A stretch of DNA of 17,669 nucleotides from assembly GCA_019308525.1 (NCBI GenBank), contig JAFDIC010000033.1:1-17669 (forward strand), written 5' to 3'. The DNA comes from Deltaproteobacteria bacterium. GTDB taxonomy: Bacteria; Desulfobacterota; DSM-4660; Desulfatiglandales; HGW-15. The position numbers were made by a program, and so were the translations under genes. Of this stretch, positions 7,532 to 14,980 are shown one piece after another (positions within the stretch are counted from its first letter, which is position 1; each line of letters starts with the position of its first letter). The notes under the pieces are model-generated. The model had not been told where the DNA came from, ran no database searches, and was given only the letters and a program-made list of their open reading frames with translations.

Positions 7532-7562
7532 GTTGCAAATTAGAGACAATTCAGCTATTTTT
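7517..7562 (+). promoter_or_regulatory. Alternative hairpin overlapping the terminator-like hairpin
   Basis: AATAGCTGA (7517-7525) is the exact reverse complement of TCAGCTATT (7551-7559), giving a 9-bp stem with a 25-nt loop and T5 at 7558-7562. It shares GCTGA (7521-7525) with the hairpin at 7511-7526, so the two structures exclude each other. The layout resembles a terminator/alternative-terminator switch or the end of a small mobile repeat. Function is inferred only. Confidence 0.35.
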
Positions 7563-7574
7563 GTGGAGGCCCTC

Positions 7575-7646
7575 ATGTTGAAGGATCGACACCTTAGAAA
7601 GCGGGTAGGAAAGTTAAGGTCAGCCCTGATTAAGAGCCAACCGTAG
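7575..7646 (+). CDS. Short basic reading frame (23 residues), possible leader or gene stub
   Basis: ATG at 7575 with GGAGG five bases upstream opens a 23-residue frame (MLKDRHLRKRVGKLRSALIK plus SQP) that ends at TAG 7644-7646, 38 bp before the GTG of the NmrA-like gene. Eight of 23 residues are Lys or Arg and only one is acidic. It could be a leader peptide, the 5' stub of a lost transposase or DNA-binding gene, or chance. I recognise no family. Confidence 0.25.
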   Translation: MLKDRHLRKRVGKLRSALIKSQP

Positions 7647-7684
7647 ACTTGACCCTCTTTCTTTTCAGGAAGGAGAAGGCACCG

Positions 7685-8587
7685 GTGAAAAAGAAAACAA
7701 TTGTTGTGTGTGGTTCAACCGGGCATCAGGGGGGTGCGGTTGTTAAACACCTCCTCAGATCGTCAAATTGGAATGTGGTTGGTCTGACAAGAAATCCTGC
7801 TGGCCCAAGCGCCCAGGCCCTGAAGAGGCAGGGGGTAACGGTCAGCCAGGCCGATCTCCAGGAAAGCTCATCGTTGATAACAGCTTTTGAGGGGTCACAT
7901 AGTGTTTTCGGTGTCACCCAGCCATGGGCTCCAGACTACAGGAAGTGCAACCCGGAGGCAGAAATCGAGCAGGGCAGAAACATCGTAGATGCCTGCCTGC
8001 ATGCTGGTGTCAAACACCTGGTGATGAGCACTGCGACCCATTTTGGAGAGGAAAGAACAGGTATTCCTCATGTGGATAGTAAACTTGCCGTTGAGCAATA
8101 CGTCATGCAGAGCGGGGTGCCGTATACATTCCTCAGACCCGCCCAGTTCATGGACAATATCGGCCAACCGTACTTCCCGGTTAAGAAGGGGGTGGTAAGG
8201 GGATTTGTTGATGGGGATGCCAAGGTACCGTATATAGCCACCAATGATATCGGGGCGATTGCTGCGCTGGTCTTTGATGACCCAGGCAGGTTTATGGGTA
8301 AAGGGATCAACCTGATCGGAGATTTTGTTTCCGGTATAGAGTTGTGCGAGATACTGAGCCGGATACGAAAGGGTGAGAAATTCAAATATAGAACCATCCC
8401 GAAGATATTGATGAGAATTTTTGCCAGGGAATTCTACTCTATGCGGATCGCCTTTGAAGAGTTTGGACGTCCGCCCTATTCATATGATGTTACCTCTGAA
8501 ATAGAAAGATGCAGACGCCTGTACCCAGAGCTAATGTCAGTGGAGCAGTATCTCCTATCCCAGGGGTTTGACTCAATGGAGTTGTAA
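7685..8587 (+). CDS. NmrA-like family NAD(P)-binding protein (atypical SDR)
   Basis: Predicted cytoplasmic NAD(P)(H)-binding Rossmann protein of the NmrA/HSCARG group of atypical short-chain dehydrogenases; 300 residues, normal length. The dinucleotide loop GSTGHQGG lies at residues 10-17 (pattern GxxGxxG), followed by 'VVGLTRNP' at the end of the second strand. The expected Asp-containing strand (VSQADL) and 'SVFGVT' follow. 'HLVMSTAT' and 'HVDSKLAVEQYV' supply the HxxxK that replaces YxxxK in this group, and 'TFLRPAQFMDN' is a family hallmark. Members act as redox sensors or reductases; no specific substrate can be given. GTG at 7685 is preferred because GGAGAAGG stands just upstream and the Rossmann strand then begins at the N-terminus. 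A TTG at 7649 would add 12 residues without support. Confidence 0.85.
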   Translation: MKKKTIVVCGSTGHQGGAVVKHLLRSSNWNVVGLTRNPAGPSAQALKRQGVTVSQADLQESSSLITAFEGSHSVFGVTQPWAPDYRKCNPEAEIEQGRNIVDACLHAGVKHLVMSTATHFGEERTGIPHVDSKLAVEQYVMQSGVPYTFLRPAQFMDNIGQPYFPVKKGVVRGFVDGDAKVPYIATNDIGAIAALVFDDPGRFMGKGINLIGDFVSGIELCEILSRIRKGEKFKYRTIPKILMRIFAREFYSMRIAFEEFGRPPYSYDVTSEIERCRRLYPELMSVEQYLLSQGFDSMEL

Positions 8588-8893
8588 GGGGGTTTCTCTG
8601 AGTAAACAAACAAGGATTTCAAAAACATCCTTAAGGCACAGCAAGCTGCCTTTGACACCGCCCAAAGAACTGGGCTTCCAAGGGCAAAGTAAAAGAGAGG
8701 TTTCCATGCCCCTTGCGTTTAACTCCGTCAGCCATGGAACCATTGTCTTCGGTTTTTTCAATATAGAGTCTGACCCCCCGAATGAAACTGAAAGATATTC
8801 CTCCCGGCCAGGGGAATGGCTGGCCCGATAGAAGAGGTTCAACGGAATGGGGAAGGGCGGTGTGCAATAGGACAAGATAGGAGACAGAGCAAG
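8588..8893. other. Gap between NmrA-like and MBL-fold genes
   Basis: About 306 bp. It contains a weak inverted repeat AAGGAT/ATCCTT (8612-8632, 9-nt loop, no T-tract) just after the NmrA-like stop and the 41-codon stub at 8706-8831. Nothing else was recognised. Confidence 0.6.
8706..8831 (+). pseudogene. Truncated N-terminus of a conserved hypothetical protein (41-codon stub)
   Basis: ATG at 8706 with GAGAGG five bases upstream starts MPLAFNSVSHGTIVFGFFNI followed by ESD. From memory, this resembles the opening of a conserved hypothetical family in deltaproteobacteria ('PLAFxSLSHGTIAFGFFNIxSDMLLL'). After ESD the similarity stops and the frame runs through PPNETERYSSRPGEWLAR to a TAG at 8829-8831. 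The good ribosome-binding site and conserved-looking start, with a short unrelated tail, suggest the 5' end of a gene whose body was deleted. The family is recalled, not searched, so the call is tentative. Confidence 0.4.
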
Positions 8894-9742
8894 ATGGCAA
8901 CATTCAGGGTAACATTACTGGGTACAGGGACACCAAGGCTTCAGCATGAACGTTTCGGATCGAGTACGCTGATAGAGGCGGGACCAGAAAAACTAATCTT
9001 TGATTGCGGCAGGTGCAGCCTCCAGCGACTCTTTGAGGCGGGCACATCCATTCTGGATGTCAATAAGCTGTTTCTGACACATCTTCATTCAGACCACACG
9101 GTGGGTATCCCCGATCTCTGGTTGACGCCGTGGGCCTTCGGAAGAAAGGGACCTTTTCTTGTTTGGGGCCCCAAGGGGACCAGTAAAATGATGTCCGGGT
9201 TTGAACAGGCCTTTGAATTTGATCTTCACATGAGACCCGTCCACGATAAGATCCTGCTAGAGGATGCCAGGGTACGGTGTGAAGACATAGAAGAAGGCGT
9301 GGTATATGAAAAAGATGGTGTCAGGGTGACTGCATTTGAGGTGGACCACCGGCCGGTCAGGCCGGCCTTCGGGTATCGAATTGATTTTGAGCGAAGGTCG
9401 GTTGTGATCTCGGGAGACACGAGGTTCTGTGGAAACCTTATCAAGTTTTCCCAGGGCGTGGATATCCTGCTCCATAATGTGACCGGTGTGAGCAAGGAGG
9501 ACAAGGGCTTGACGGAAAGGGAGCGCAGCATCATGGATCTTCACCTTACACCCGAAGAGGCAGGTGAGGTGTTTTCTCGTTCAAGGCCCAGGCTGGCCGT
9601 TTATACTCACATGGTACTTTACTCTGACGTAGGAGAGATTATCTCCAGGACAAGAAAGACCTATGATGGCCCCCTGGAGATCGGTGAAGACCTAATGGTC
9701 TTCGAGATCGGAGACAGTGTTGAAGTGATTAGGCCTCGTTGA
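8894..9742 (+). CDS. Metallo-beta-lactamase-fold hydrolase, ribonuclease Z-like
   Basis: Predicted zinc-dependent hydrolase of the MBL fold, closest in layout to RNase Z/arylsulfatase-like proteins; 282 residues. The N-terminus VTLLGTGTP is the first RNase Z/PhnP-type strand. The metal motif HLHSDH is at residues 63-68, the later Asp ligand is in 'ISGDTRFC' (about 174) and the final His is probably in 'VYTHMVLY' (about 240). 'FDCGRCSLQRL' and 'GIPDLWLTPWAFGR' also fit the RNase Z-like group. Where RNase Z has the HEAT-type motif after 'DILLH', this protein reads HNVTG, so true tRNA 3' processing is uncertain. ATG 8894 is chosen over an in-frame ATG at 8816 because AGGAGA lies upstream and it begins directly before the first strand. 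It seems to be transcribed alone. Confidence 0.85.
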   Translation: MATFRVTLLGTGTPRLQHERFGSSTLIEAGPEKLIFDCGRCSLQRLFEAGTSILDVNKLFLTHLHSDHTVGIPDLWLTPWAFGRKGPFLVWGPKGTSKMMSGFEQAFEFDLHMRPVHDKILLEDARVRCEDIEEGVVYEKDGVRVTAFEVDHRPVRPAFGYRIDFERRSVVISGDTRFCGNLIKFSQGVDILLHNVTGVSKEDKGLTERERSIMDLHLTPEEAGEVFSRSRPRLAVYTHMVLYSDVGEIISRTRKTYDGPLEIGEDLMVFEIGDSVEVIRPR

Positions 9743-9889
9743 CGGCAACTTCTGGCTTGTAAATCATGAAATGTCATCAATATGATTGCCTGCCCTGACA
9801 CGAGCCAACGAAAACCCAATAACCCAACCAACCAAATACGAAGAACGCAAACCAACGACCTTACTGGAAACCGTCGGCATGGTGAATTC

Positions 9890-9915
9890 TTGACTTTTCC
9901 TGTTGAAAGTGTCAA
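9890..9915 (+). promoter_or_regulatory. Imperfect inverted repeat upstream of the DUF481-like gene
   Basis: TTGAC (9890-9894) is repeated inverted as GTCAA (9911-9915), with a further TTTC/GAAA pairing inside. It lies about 40 bp before the ATG at 9953. It could be an operator or a chance hairpin. TTGACT also resembles a -35 box, but no well-spaced -10 is visible. Confidence 0.2.
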
Positions 9916-9952
9916 ACCCTATGACGATTTTCATAATAAGGAGAACTTGTAT

Positions 9953-10372
9953 ATGCTGAATCCACGATACCTTTTTGTCCTCCTGGTGGTGCCGCTTTTC
10001 TGCGGTGTGGGGCTAGGATACCAGTTCCTGGAAACAGAGCTTACAAATATTTCTCTCGAGGCCGGCACAAACTATACCAATGAAGATTTTATTGTGGGAG
10101 AAGATACTAACTATGTGGCAGGGCGCTGGAGCTTCAATTTTGATCATTTCTTTTTCTCAAAACGACTCCAGTTTTTTCACAGAGATACCGGTCTCATAAG
10201 CCTTGAAGACACTGAAGACCTGACCATATGGACTCAAACGGGAGTGAGACTGCCGATTACAAAACACTTCAATACCACCTTGCAGGTCAACTTCGATTGG
10301 GACAGGAGTCCGTCTCCCGGGCTGAAAAAGGAGGACACAACATATATCGTAAGTCTCGGATATTCCTGGTGA
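9953..10372 (+). CDS. Small exported DUF481-like (YdiY-type) outer-membrane barrel protein, probably half-length
   Basis: 139 residues. The ATG at 9953 has AAGGAG at the right distance. A hydrophobic stretch (YLFVLLVVPLFCGVGLG, residues 6-22) could act as a signal peptide. From GYQFLETELTNISLEAG the sequence follows the second half of DUF481 proteins: alternating beta-strand pattern, 'RLQFFHRDTGLISLEDTEDL', then 'TGVRLPITKHFNTTLQVNFD' and the terminal 'DTTYIVSLGYSW' with an aromatic last residue as in outer-membrane barrels. Full DUF481 proteins are about 230-300 residues, so the first half of the barrel is absent. It may be a deletion derivative that joined a signal-peptide-like start to the C-terminal strands, or a genuine short form. 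An in-frame ATG at 9782 gives only a low-complexity polar extension and is not favoured. Confidence 0.6.
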   Translation: MLNPRYLFVLLVVPLFCGVGLGYQFLETELTNISLEAGTNYTNEDFIVGEDTNYVAGRWSFNFDHFFFSKRLQFFHRDTGLISLEDTEDLTIWTQTGVRLPITKHFNTTLQVNFDWDRSPSPGLKKEDTTYIVSLGYSW

Positions 10373-10823
10373 TAGATCGATGTGAATCAGGAGTATGGTC
10401 GTCCAGGACAAAGACCGGGGTTCAGGCCCGCACAATTGACGGAACAATTGCGAAACAGTCGGAAGACAACCAGAGATTTCAAGATCATCAATGCTCACGC
10501 TTTGTGGACTTCATTATGACTGCTCCGCCTAACAATCCCCGTGTCTAAGAAGAGGGCTTCGAAAAAAGGAAAAACTTCCGGGGAATTGAGGCCCTCACCC
10601 GGGTCACCTTTGAGCTCGAAAAAGAGGGTATCGTTTCATTGATCGGCCCCAACGGCGCAGGCAAAACAACCCTCGTGAACGTGACCGTGAAAAATCAGGG
10701 CTTCTTTTCCAGGAAAGATTCAAGGCTACAGTGGCAGAAGCGAAGGAGCACGCAGTAGAAATTCCCTATAGCTCATCACGGTTCGTTTTGACCTGGGTGA
10801 TTACCAATCCACACCCCTCGCCA
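10373..10823. other. Gap between convergent genes with an ABC ATPase fragment
   Basis: About 450 bp between the DUF481-like stop and the stop of the PilY2-like gene. 10373-10548 and 10760-10823 show nothing I can recognise on either strand. The middle holds the Walker A fragment described separately. No strong terminator is visible for either neighbour. Confidence 0.6.
10549..10758 (+). pseudogene. N-terminal relic of a LivG-type ABC ATPase (Walker A region)
   Basis: After a TAA at 10546-10548 an open frame reads KNFRGIEALTRVTFELEKEG and then IVSLIGPNGAGKTTLVNV (10570-10683), which is the start of a Liv-type or LptB-type ATPase including a perfect Walker A. After LVNV the sequence becomes unrelated (TVKNQGFFSRKDSRLQW...) and ends at TAG 10756-10758. 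No signature motif or Walker B follows. No start codon with a ribosome-binding site was seen. It differs from the intact livG at 670-1434 in most flanking residues, so it is not a recent copy of it but debris of another ATPase gene. Confidence 0.72.
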
Positions 10824-11198
10824 CTACCTGCTCTCCGGGATGTACCAGGTGGGCGTTGAATCAGGAAAAACCTTTGTGACGGCCACGCTCACCAGCTCGG
10901 GATCCTCATCCATTCTCAACCGATATTTGATCTTCGCCTTACAGGGGACGGGAAGTTCGTTCAAACTGATTCTTTTCCCACGGAGATCAAAAACCTGTGT
11001 CTCTAAGGTTACCCGGAAATGGCGCTCAGTCACGATAACCGCGTCATAGGTCTTTCCTTCGATTCTTACTTCCTGGGATCTCGTCATACCCGCACCCTGG
11101 CCAGCAACGGGTCCAGAGGACACAAGGACAAGAGCGATGAGGAGAACAAACACCCACCGTATGGCTTTATTAGAACGACCCCCTATTGGAAGAACCAT
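10824..11198 (-). CDS. Small exported PilY2-like protein
   Basis: 124-residue predicted periplasmic protein, last gene of the minor-pilin operon. A hydrophobic signal segment (WVFVLLIALVLVSSGPVAGQ) follows a basic start. The mature part is a short beta-rich domain (VRIEGKTYDAVIVTERHFRV, then 'TQVFDLRGKRISLNELPV', then 'AKIKYRL', ending 'VSVAVTKVFP'). Its size, layout and position directly after pilY1 resemble Pseudomonas PilY2, whose role in pilus biogenesis is minor and poorly defined. The ATG at 11198 is chosen because GGAGGTGG lies just upstream; a longer frame from 11231 would overlap the end of pilY1 by 16 bases. Family assignment rests on position and general pattern, not on strict motifs. 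Confidence 0.62.
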   Translation of the reverse strand: MVLPIGGRSNKAIRWVFVLLIALVLVSSGPVAGQGAGMTRSQEVRIEGKTYDAVIVTERHFRVTLETQVFDLRGKRISLNELPVPCKAKIKYRLRMDEDPELVSVAVTKVFPDSTPTWYIPESR

Positions 11199-11215
11199 AG
11201 GCCACCTCCCTTTGA

Positions 11216-14200
11216 TCACTTCTCTCGCCATGATCTTATACCGCTTCGCATGACAAACGCGGGGCTCAGGACGTCTGTAAGGATGGTTCCGGTACTTTGT
11301 TGCACAAAGCCCGTAGCGTCCTTCTGGCTTCCCACATGGATTCCAAGGCTTGATGCCAGCCCGAAGCCCAGCGCTGTCAGGTCCAAGACTTCCTGTTTTT
11401 CCTCCCCTTCTAGGGTGACTGTAGTAAGTCCATCGCTGAAGGATGGCTCATAATAGGCCGTGCCTGTTTCGTAATAAACACCGTAGAGATAACTTTCTCC
11501 CCCATAGCCACAAATGTCGCTGCTGGGGACGAAGGAGGGCGCAAAAACTATGCCGGCCAGCAGGGAGGGCTTCGTCAATATTCTCTCCCCTGCAATTGCC
11601 AGGGACTTGATCCAACCATCCTTGGTCCGTGCCGTATCCAGGAGGTGAGACCAATTTCCAATGCTGGTCCCGTTCAGGTAGATCTCGCCGTCTGTCGTGA
11701 CCGTGTAGTCATCTGCATTGAGCAGGTCAGATATCTGTAGTTCAAGAGAATCACTATAATTGTGGTAGTAGTCGTCTCCATAAAGGCCTGTCGGGGAATG
11801 GTCTTCGTTGAAGAAGGGATCCTTAACGCCGAAGAGATACTGGGTGTCGGCGTTTGTCTTATCGTCGTCATTCATGTATCGGCCGGTCCCACCAAATATC
11901 CACACGTTGCCTAACTCGTCCCGGCTTATGGCAACGGAGGCGGTAATCGGTTTCGTGACATCAAACAGGGGGGAAAGCCTCCAGGGATTTGTCGTGTCCA
12001 ATGGATTGTCGGAATAATTTGCCGTATCACTTGCGTCATAATTCCCATCGGCATCAGCCAAGGGAATGGTGACTTTGTACAGTTTCCCCTTCCAGTCCCC
12101 CTGCATATAGGTCTCACCAAAGTAAATGGCATCAACGCTGTAGTTCAAGTCTTTGTCTATGGACACGGGTGAGTTCAGAAAAGCATTGGCCTCGTTGGTC
12201 TCAAATAGCCAGTCGCTGGTCCCGGATTTGTAGGGATTCCCGGTCTTCAAATCGACCACGAAGATGTGCCCCTTCTTGCTGCTCGTTCCGTCAAAATCGG
12301 TGGGGCCCGAGCCAAAGACCACGAACCATTTTCCCTTTACCTTGACCACTGCCGGAAATGATGTGGTCAATTCCAGGTCGGTGTATGTCCTTTCCCAGAG
12401 CAGTTTGGGGGTTCTCGGTTCCGTGATGTCGATAAGGGCATACGAGGGATAAAAATTCCTGTCATCGGCAGGATCCGTGGTATCACCATCGCCATTGAAA
12501 TCATCCGTGACCTGGATGTGCTTGCCTCCGAAATTCAGACCCAGCAGAAGGAATGTGCCCCAGTTATCCTCTGCATCACTATCTGCGTAATGGGTATCGT
12601 CGGGCAGGATCTTGGCATCAAATACCTTGGGTTTCTGGTCCACGTAGTAAACGTGGGTATAATCGGGGGATGGGAGCCATTTGAGGTGCGGCAGGAGACT
12701 CTGGGGAATATAGGCCCAGAGCTCATCACCGATCCGTTCACCGGCCGGCGCACCAGAGGGTTTTTGATACTGCTTGTTGCCCGGGTCATATTGCCAGGAG
12801 GTAAAGGCGTGCAGCATCCCGTCATTGGCCCCCACATAGATGACGGTTTCCCTGTCTCTAAAGGCTTCGTAGTAGGCCTGGTAGGATTCGTCACTATAGA
12901 TGATGTGGTAGTTCTCGGGGGGATTTGATACCGCAACAGGTGTTGAATGGACTATGTCCCCCAGTTTCCAGACGTTGTAATCCAGTGTTCTGGATCTTAA
13001 TCCTGGAATATCTATCCCTCTTATATAGTCAATCACATTACTGGCTCGCTCATCATGACTCGACCCCAGATAACTCCAAGCCGTATCATCCCTGACACCC
13101 AGGTAGGGCTTTATGGCGCTCACGGCATCCGTGTGAAACCTGATCACTTCACCGCTTGTATCAAAGGGATCACCGGTGCTGTCATCCACCAGGCCATCAT
13201 CATCTTTGTCGACGTAAGTGAAGATCTTCCTGTCGTTTGCGTCCCTTTCCGAGAGTAAAGACCCCGCCTCCCACAGGGGATATATTTCGTCCAGGCCTAT
13301 GACCACATAGTTATCATCATTCTCTGTATCTGGATAGGGGTTGCTCGCACTCACGCTAAACTTCTTCACCTTGGTATCACCGCTGCCCTGATCCATAAAA
13401 TAGACAACGACATTATCGACTGTTACGTCCAGTGCCATATCCTGGTCCGTATCCTCCCGCAGGTATCCATAGGGGTCTAACCAGAGAGATTGAAGATACC
13501 CGAACCAACGATATTCCTGAAGGTTGCTTGTTATCAGGGGACGATAGTAGGCCTGAACCAGGTTGCCCTCCCCTTCTCCGCCAGTGGCCAACACGGAAAC
13601 AGCCGTCCCCGAAGCGGCCCGCTCCAGGATATCGTTCACCGCCTGGAGAATCTTGGCCTCCAACTGGTAGCCGTTGTCAGCCCTGTAATAGGTATCCGGA
13701 TCACCATCACCGTTTGCATCCCATTCCTCCGTCAGATCGGGACCTGGCGTACCGTTCTTCTCAACGAAACCTCCGTTCTTCGCCGCATCTTTCAGCAGTC
13801 GCTCCGCATTAGGATCGTTTCCGAAGGCGTAGATGGTATACAGGATGAGATTCTGATCACCGTCTAAGTCAGCGCGAAGGTCGTTGATACGGGCATAGAG
13901 GGCGATATCATCCAGGTAGTCTGATCCATAGTTAGGAAAACTGCCGGGGTCATTCCCATCTTCATCATAATCCTTGTAGGCATCGGGAATCAACATATCC
14001 ATGGTGGACATACCGTCTGTCAACAGAAGGACAAAGCTCTTCGCGCAGTGGACAAACTGCGTCCCATCATAGTAGGGATCCTGTACTAGGTTCGCATTGG
14101 GTACGGCATTATTGGGATAGTCAAGGCCGGATTGAACATCTTCCTGTTTGAAATACTGCATGGCCACATAATAGGTCTCAGCCAGGGGCGTCCAGGTGTC

Positions 14201-14977
14201 GCATGCTGTGTTTTGAAGATCCGTAATCAGCGATGGCATGTTTGTACCAATGGTGCTTGCGACATAACCCCCGCTCTCACGCTTGCCCGTGCCATAGTTG
14301 AAGAACATGTTTCCCCATCTGGCCTTATCCCCGATCTTCTGCAAGATGCCCGCAAGATTGCCGTCTAGAAAGTTGTAGGCCTCATCGGGGTAGTTGATCA
14401 TATCCTTGTCGACCCTGATCACGTAGGTGCTACCATCCACATAAAAATTGCCGTCATCGACGAGATAAAGCTTCTCTGTCGCAGCGTCGAAGGGCGTGAC
14501 GTCCGATGTATCCACGTACGCCTTTGTAAAATCGTACCCTGCCGCCGAAGGCGCTTCACCGATGTTTGTTTGATTCCCGCTCCCCTGTCTCGAGGTGGCC
14601 AATCCCCCCATGAGGACCTTTCGCGCCACATCAATGCGCCTCATGGTGAGCCAGTTGAGAAAGTTACCATCCCATTCGCCGTTTTCGTCTCTTACAAAGA
14701 TATTGCTGCCATAGCTGTATTTCTTATAGGGTTCAAAATAGCCGTAGTATTTCGTATCGTGATCATAGGGACCAGTGTAGGCCTGGAAATTCATGCTGCC
14801 GGAATTATCGAGTATGATCATGATGTTGGGCTCTATGGTGCGTGACTGAAAGATGGGATAGGAGGTATAGGTTGAGAGGGAAGGCTCTGAGGCCATCACC
14901 TCCATTGCTGGCAGAGAAAACGGCAAAAGAAGAAAAAGAAACAAGAATAATATCCTTTTGAGTCCATTCACTTTCAT
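11216..14977 (-). CDS. pilY1: PilY1-type type IV pilus tip adhesin/assembly protein
   Basis: 1253-residue exported protein, slightly longer than Pseudomonas PilY1 (about 1160). Residues 1-29 form a signal peptide with a strongly hydrophobic core. A von Willebrand A-like domain follows, with MIDAS motif D57-x-S59-x-S61 (ILDNSGSM) and a TDG near residue 320 (LLLTDGMS). The C-terminal half is the PilY1 beta-propeller: 'WKLGDIVHSTPVAVSNPPENY' near 680, 'VIYVGANDGMLHAFTSW' near 715, 'PRTPKLLWERTY' near 850, and propeller repeats to the end. Several Asp-rich EF-hand-like loops occur, for example DKDDDGLVDD near 595 and DDFNGDGDTTD near 828. PilY1 binds surfaces, senses shear and primes pilus assembly with the minor pilins. 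GGGAGGG precedes the ATG, and the pilX stop is 3 bp away, so it is translated from the same operon. Confidence 0.93.
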   Translation of the reverse strand: MKVNGLKRILFLFLFLLLPFSLPAMEVMASEPSLSTYTSYPIFQSRTIEPNIMIILDNSGSMNFQAYTGPYDHDTKYYGYFEPYKKYSYGSNIFVRDENGEWDGNFLNWLTMRRIDVARKVLMGGLATSRQGSGNQTNIGEAPSAAGYDFTKAYVDTSDVTPFDAATEKLYLVDDGNFYVDGSTYVIRVDKDMINYPDEAYNFLDGNLAGILQKIGDKARWGNMFFNYGTGKRESGGYVASTIGTNMPSLITDLQNTACDTWTPLAETYYVAMQYFKQEDVQSGLDYPNNAVPNANLVQDPYYDGTQFVHCAKSFVLLLTDGMSTMDMLIPDAYKDYDEDGNDPGSFPNYGSDYLDDIALYARINDLRADLDGDQNLILYTIYAFGNDPNAERLLKDAAKNGGFVEKNGTPGPDLTEEWDANGDGDPDTYYRADNGYQLEAKILQAVNDILERAASGTAVSVLATGGEGEGNLVQAYYRPLITSNLQEYRWFGYLQSLWLDPYGYLREDTDQDMALDVTVDNVVVYFMDQGSGDTKVKKFSVSASNPYPDTENDDNYVVIGLDEIYPLWEAGSLLSERDANDRKIFTYVDKDDDGLVDDSTGDPFDTSGEVIRFHTDAVSAIKPYLGVRDDTAWSYLGSSHDERASNVIDYIRGIDIPGLRSRTLDYNVWKLGDIVHSTPVAVSNPPENYHIIYSDESYQAYYEAFRDRETVIYVGANDGMLHAFTSWQYDPGNKQYQKPSGAPAGERIGDELWAYIPQSLLPHLKWLPSPDYTHVYYVDQKPKVFDAKILPDDTHYADSDAEDNWGTFLLLGLNFGGKHIQVTDDFNGDGDTTDPADDRNFYPSYALIDITEPRTPKLLWERTYTDLELTTSFPAVVKVKGKWFVVFGSGPTDFDGTSSKKGHIFVVDLKTGNPYKSGTSDWLFETNEANAFLNSPVSIDKDLNYSVDAIYFGETYMQGDWKGKLYKVTIPLADADGNYDASDTANYSDNPLDTTNPWRLSPLFDVTKPITASVAISRDELGNVWIFGGTGRYMNDDDKTNADTQYLFGVKDPFFNEDHSPTGLYGDDYYHNYSDSLELQISDLLNADDYTVTTDGEIYLNGTSIGNWSHLLDTARTKDGWIKSLAIAGERILTKPSLLAGIVFAPSFVPSSDICGYGGESYLYGVYYETGTAYYEPSFSDGLTTVTLEGEEKQEVLDLTALGFGLASSLGIHVGSQKDATGFVQQSTGTILTDVLSPAFVMRSGIRSWREK

Positions 14978-14980
14978 GGC

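Larger units (their letters stand above)
6806..7684. other. Long stretch without an intact gene; holds gene relics and hairpins
   Basis: About 880 bp between the divergent starts of the TIM-barrel gene and the NmrA-like gene. From left to right it holds about 190 bp with no recognisable coding sequence, a 16-bp perfect palindrome at 6999-7014, the MntA and HepT relics (about 7040-7463), two overlapping hairpins with T-tracts (7509-7562), and a 23-codon reading frame rich in Lys and Arg (7575-7646) with a good ribosome-binding site. These parts are described separately. Confidence 0.7.

Noticed and set aside
9795..9850. AACCCAATAACCCAACCAACC as a tandem repeat or iteron-like array
   Set aside because: Only short, irregular CCAA-like units; no consistent period or origin-like context.
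10228..10548. 106-codon + strand frame overlapping the DUF481-like gene
   Set aside because: It overlaps a frame with clear family similarity, has no ribosome-binding site and no recognisable motif.
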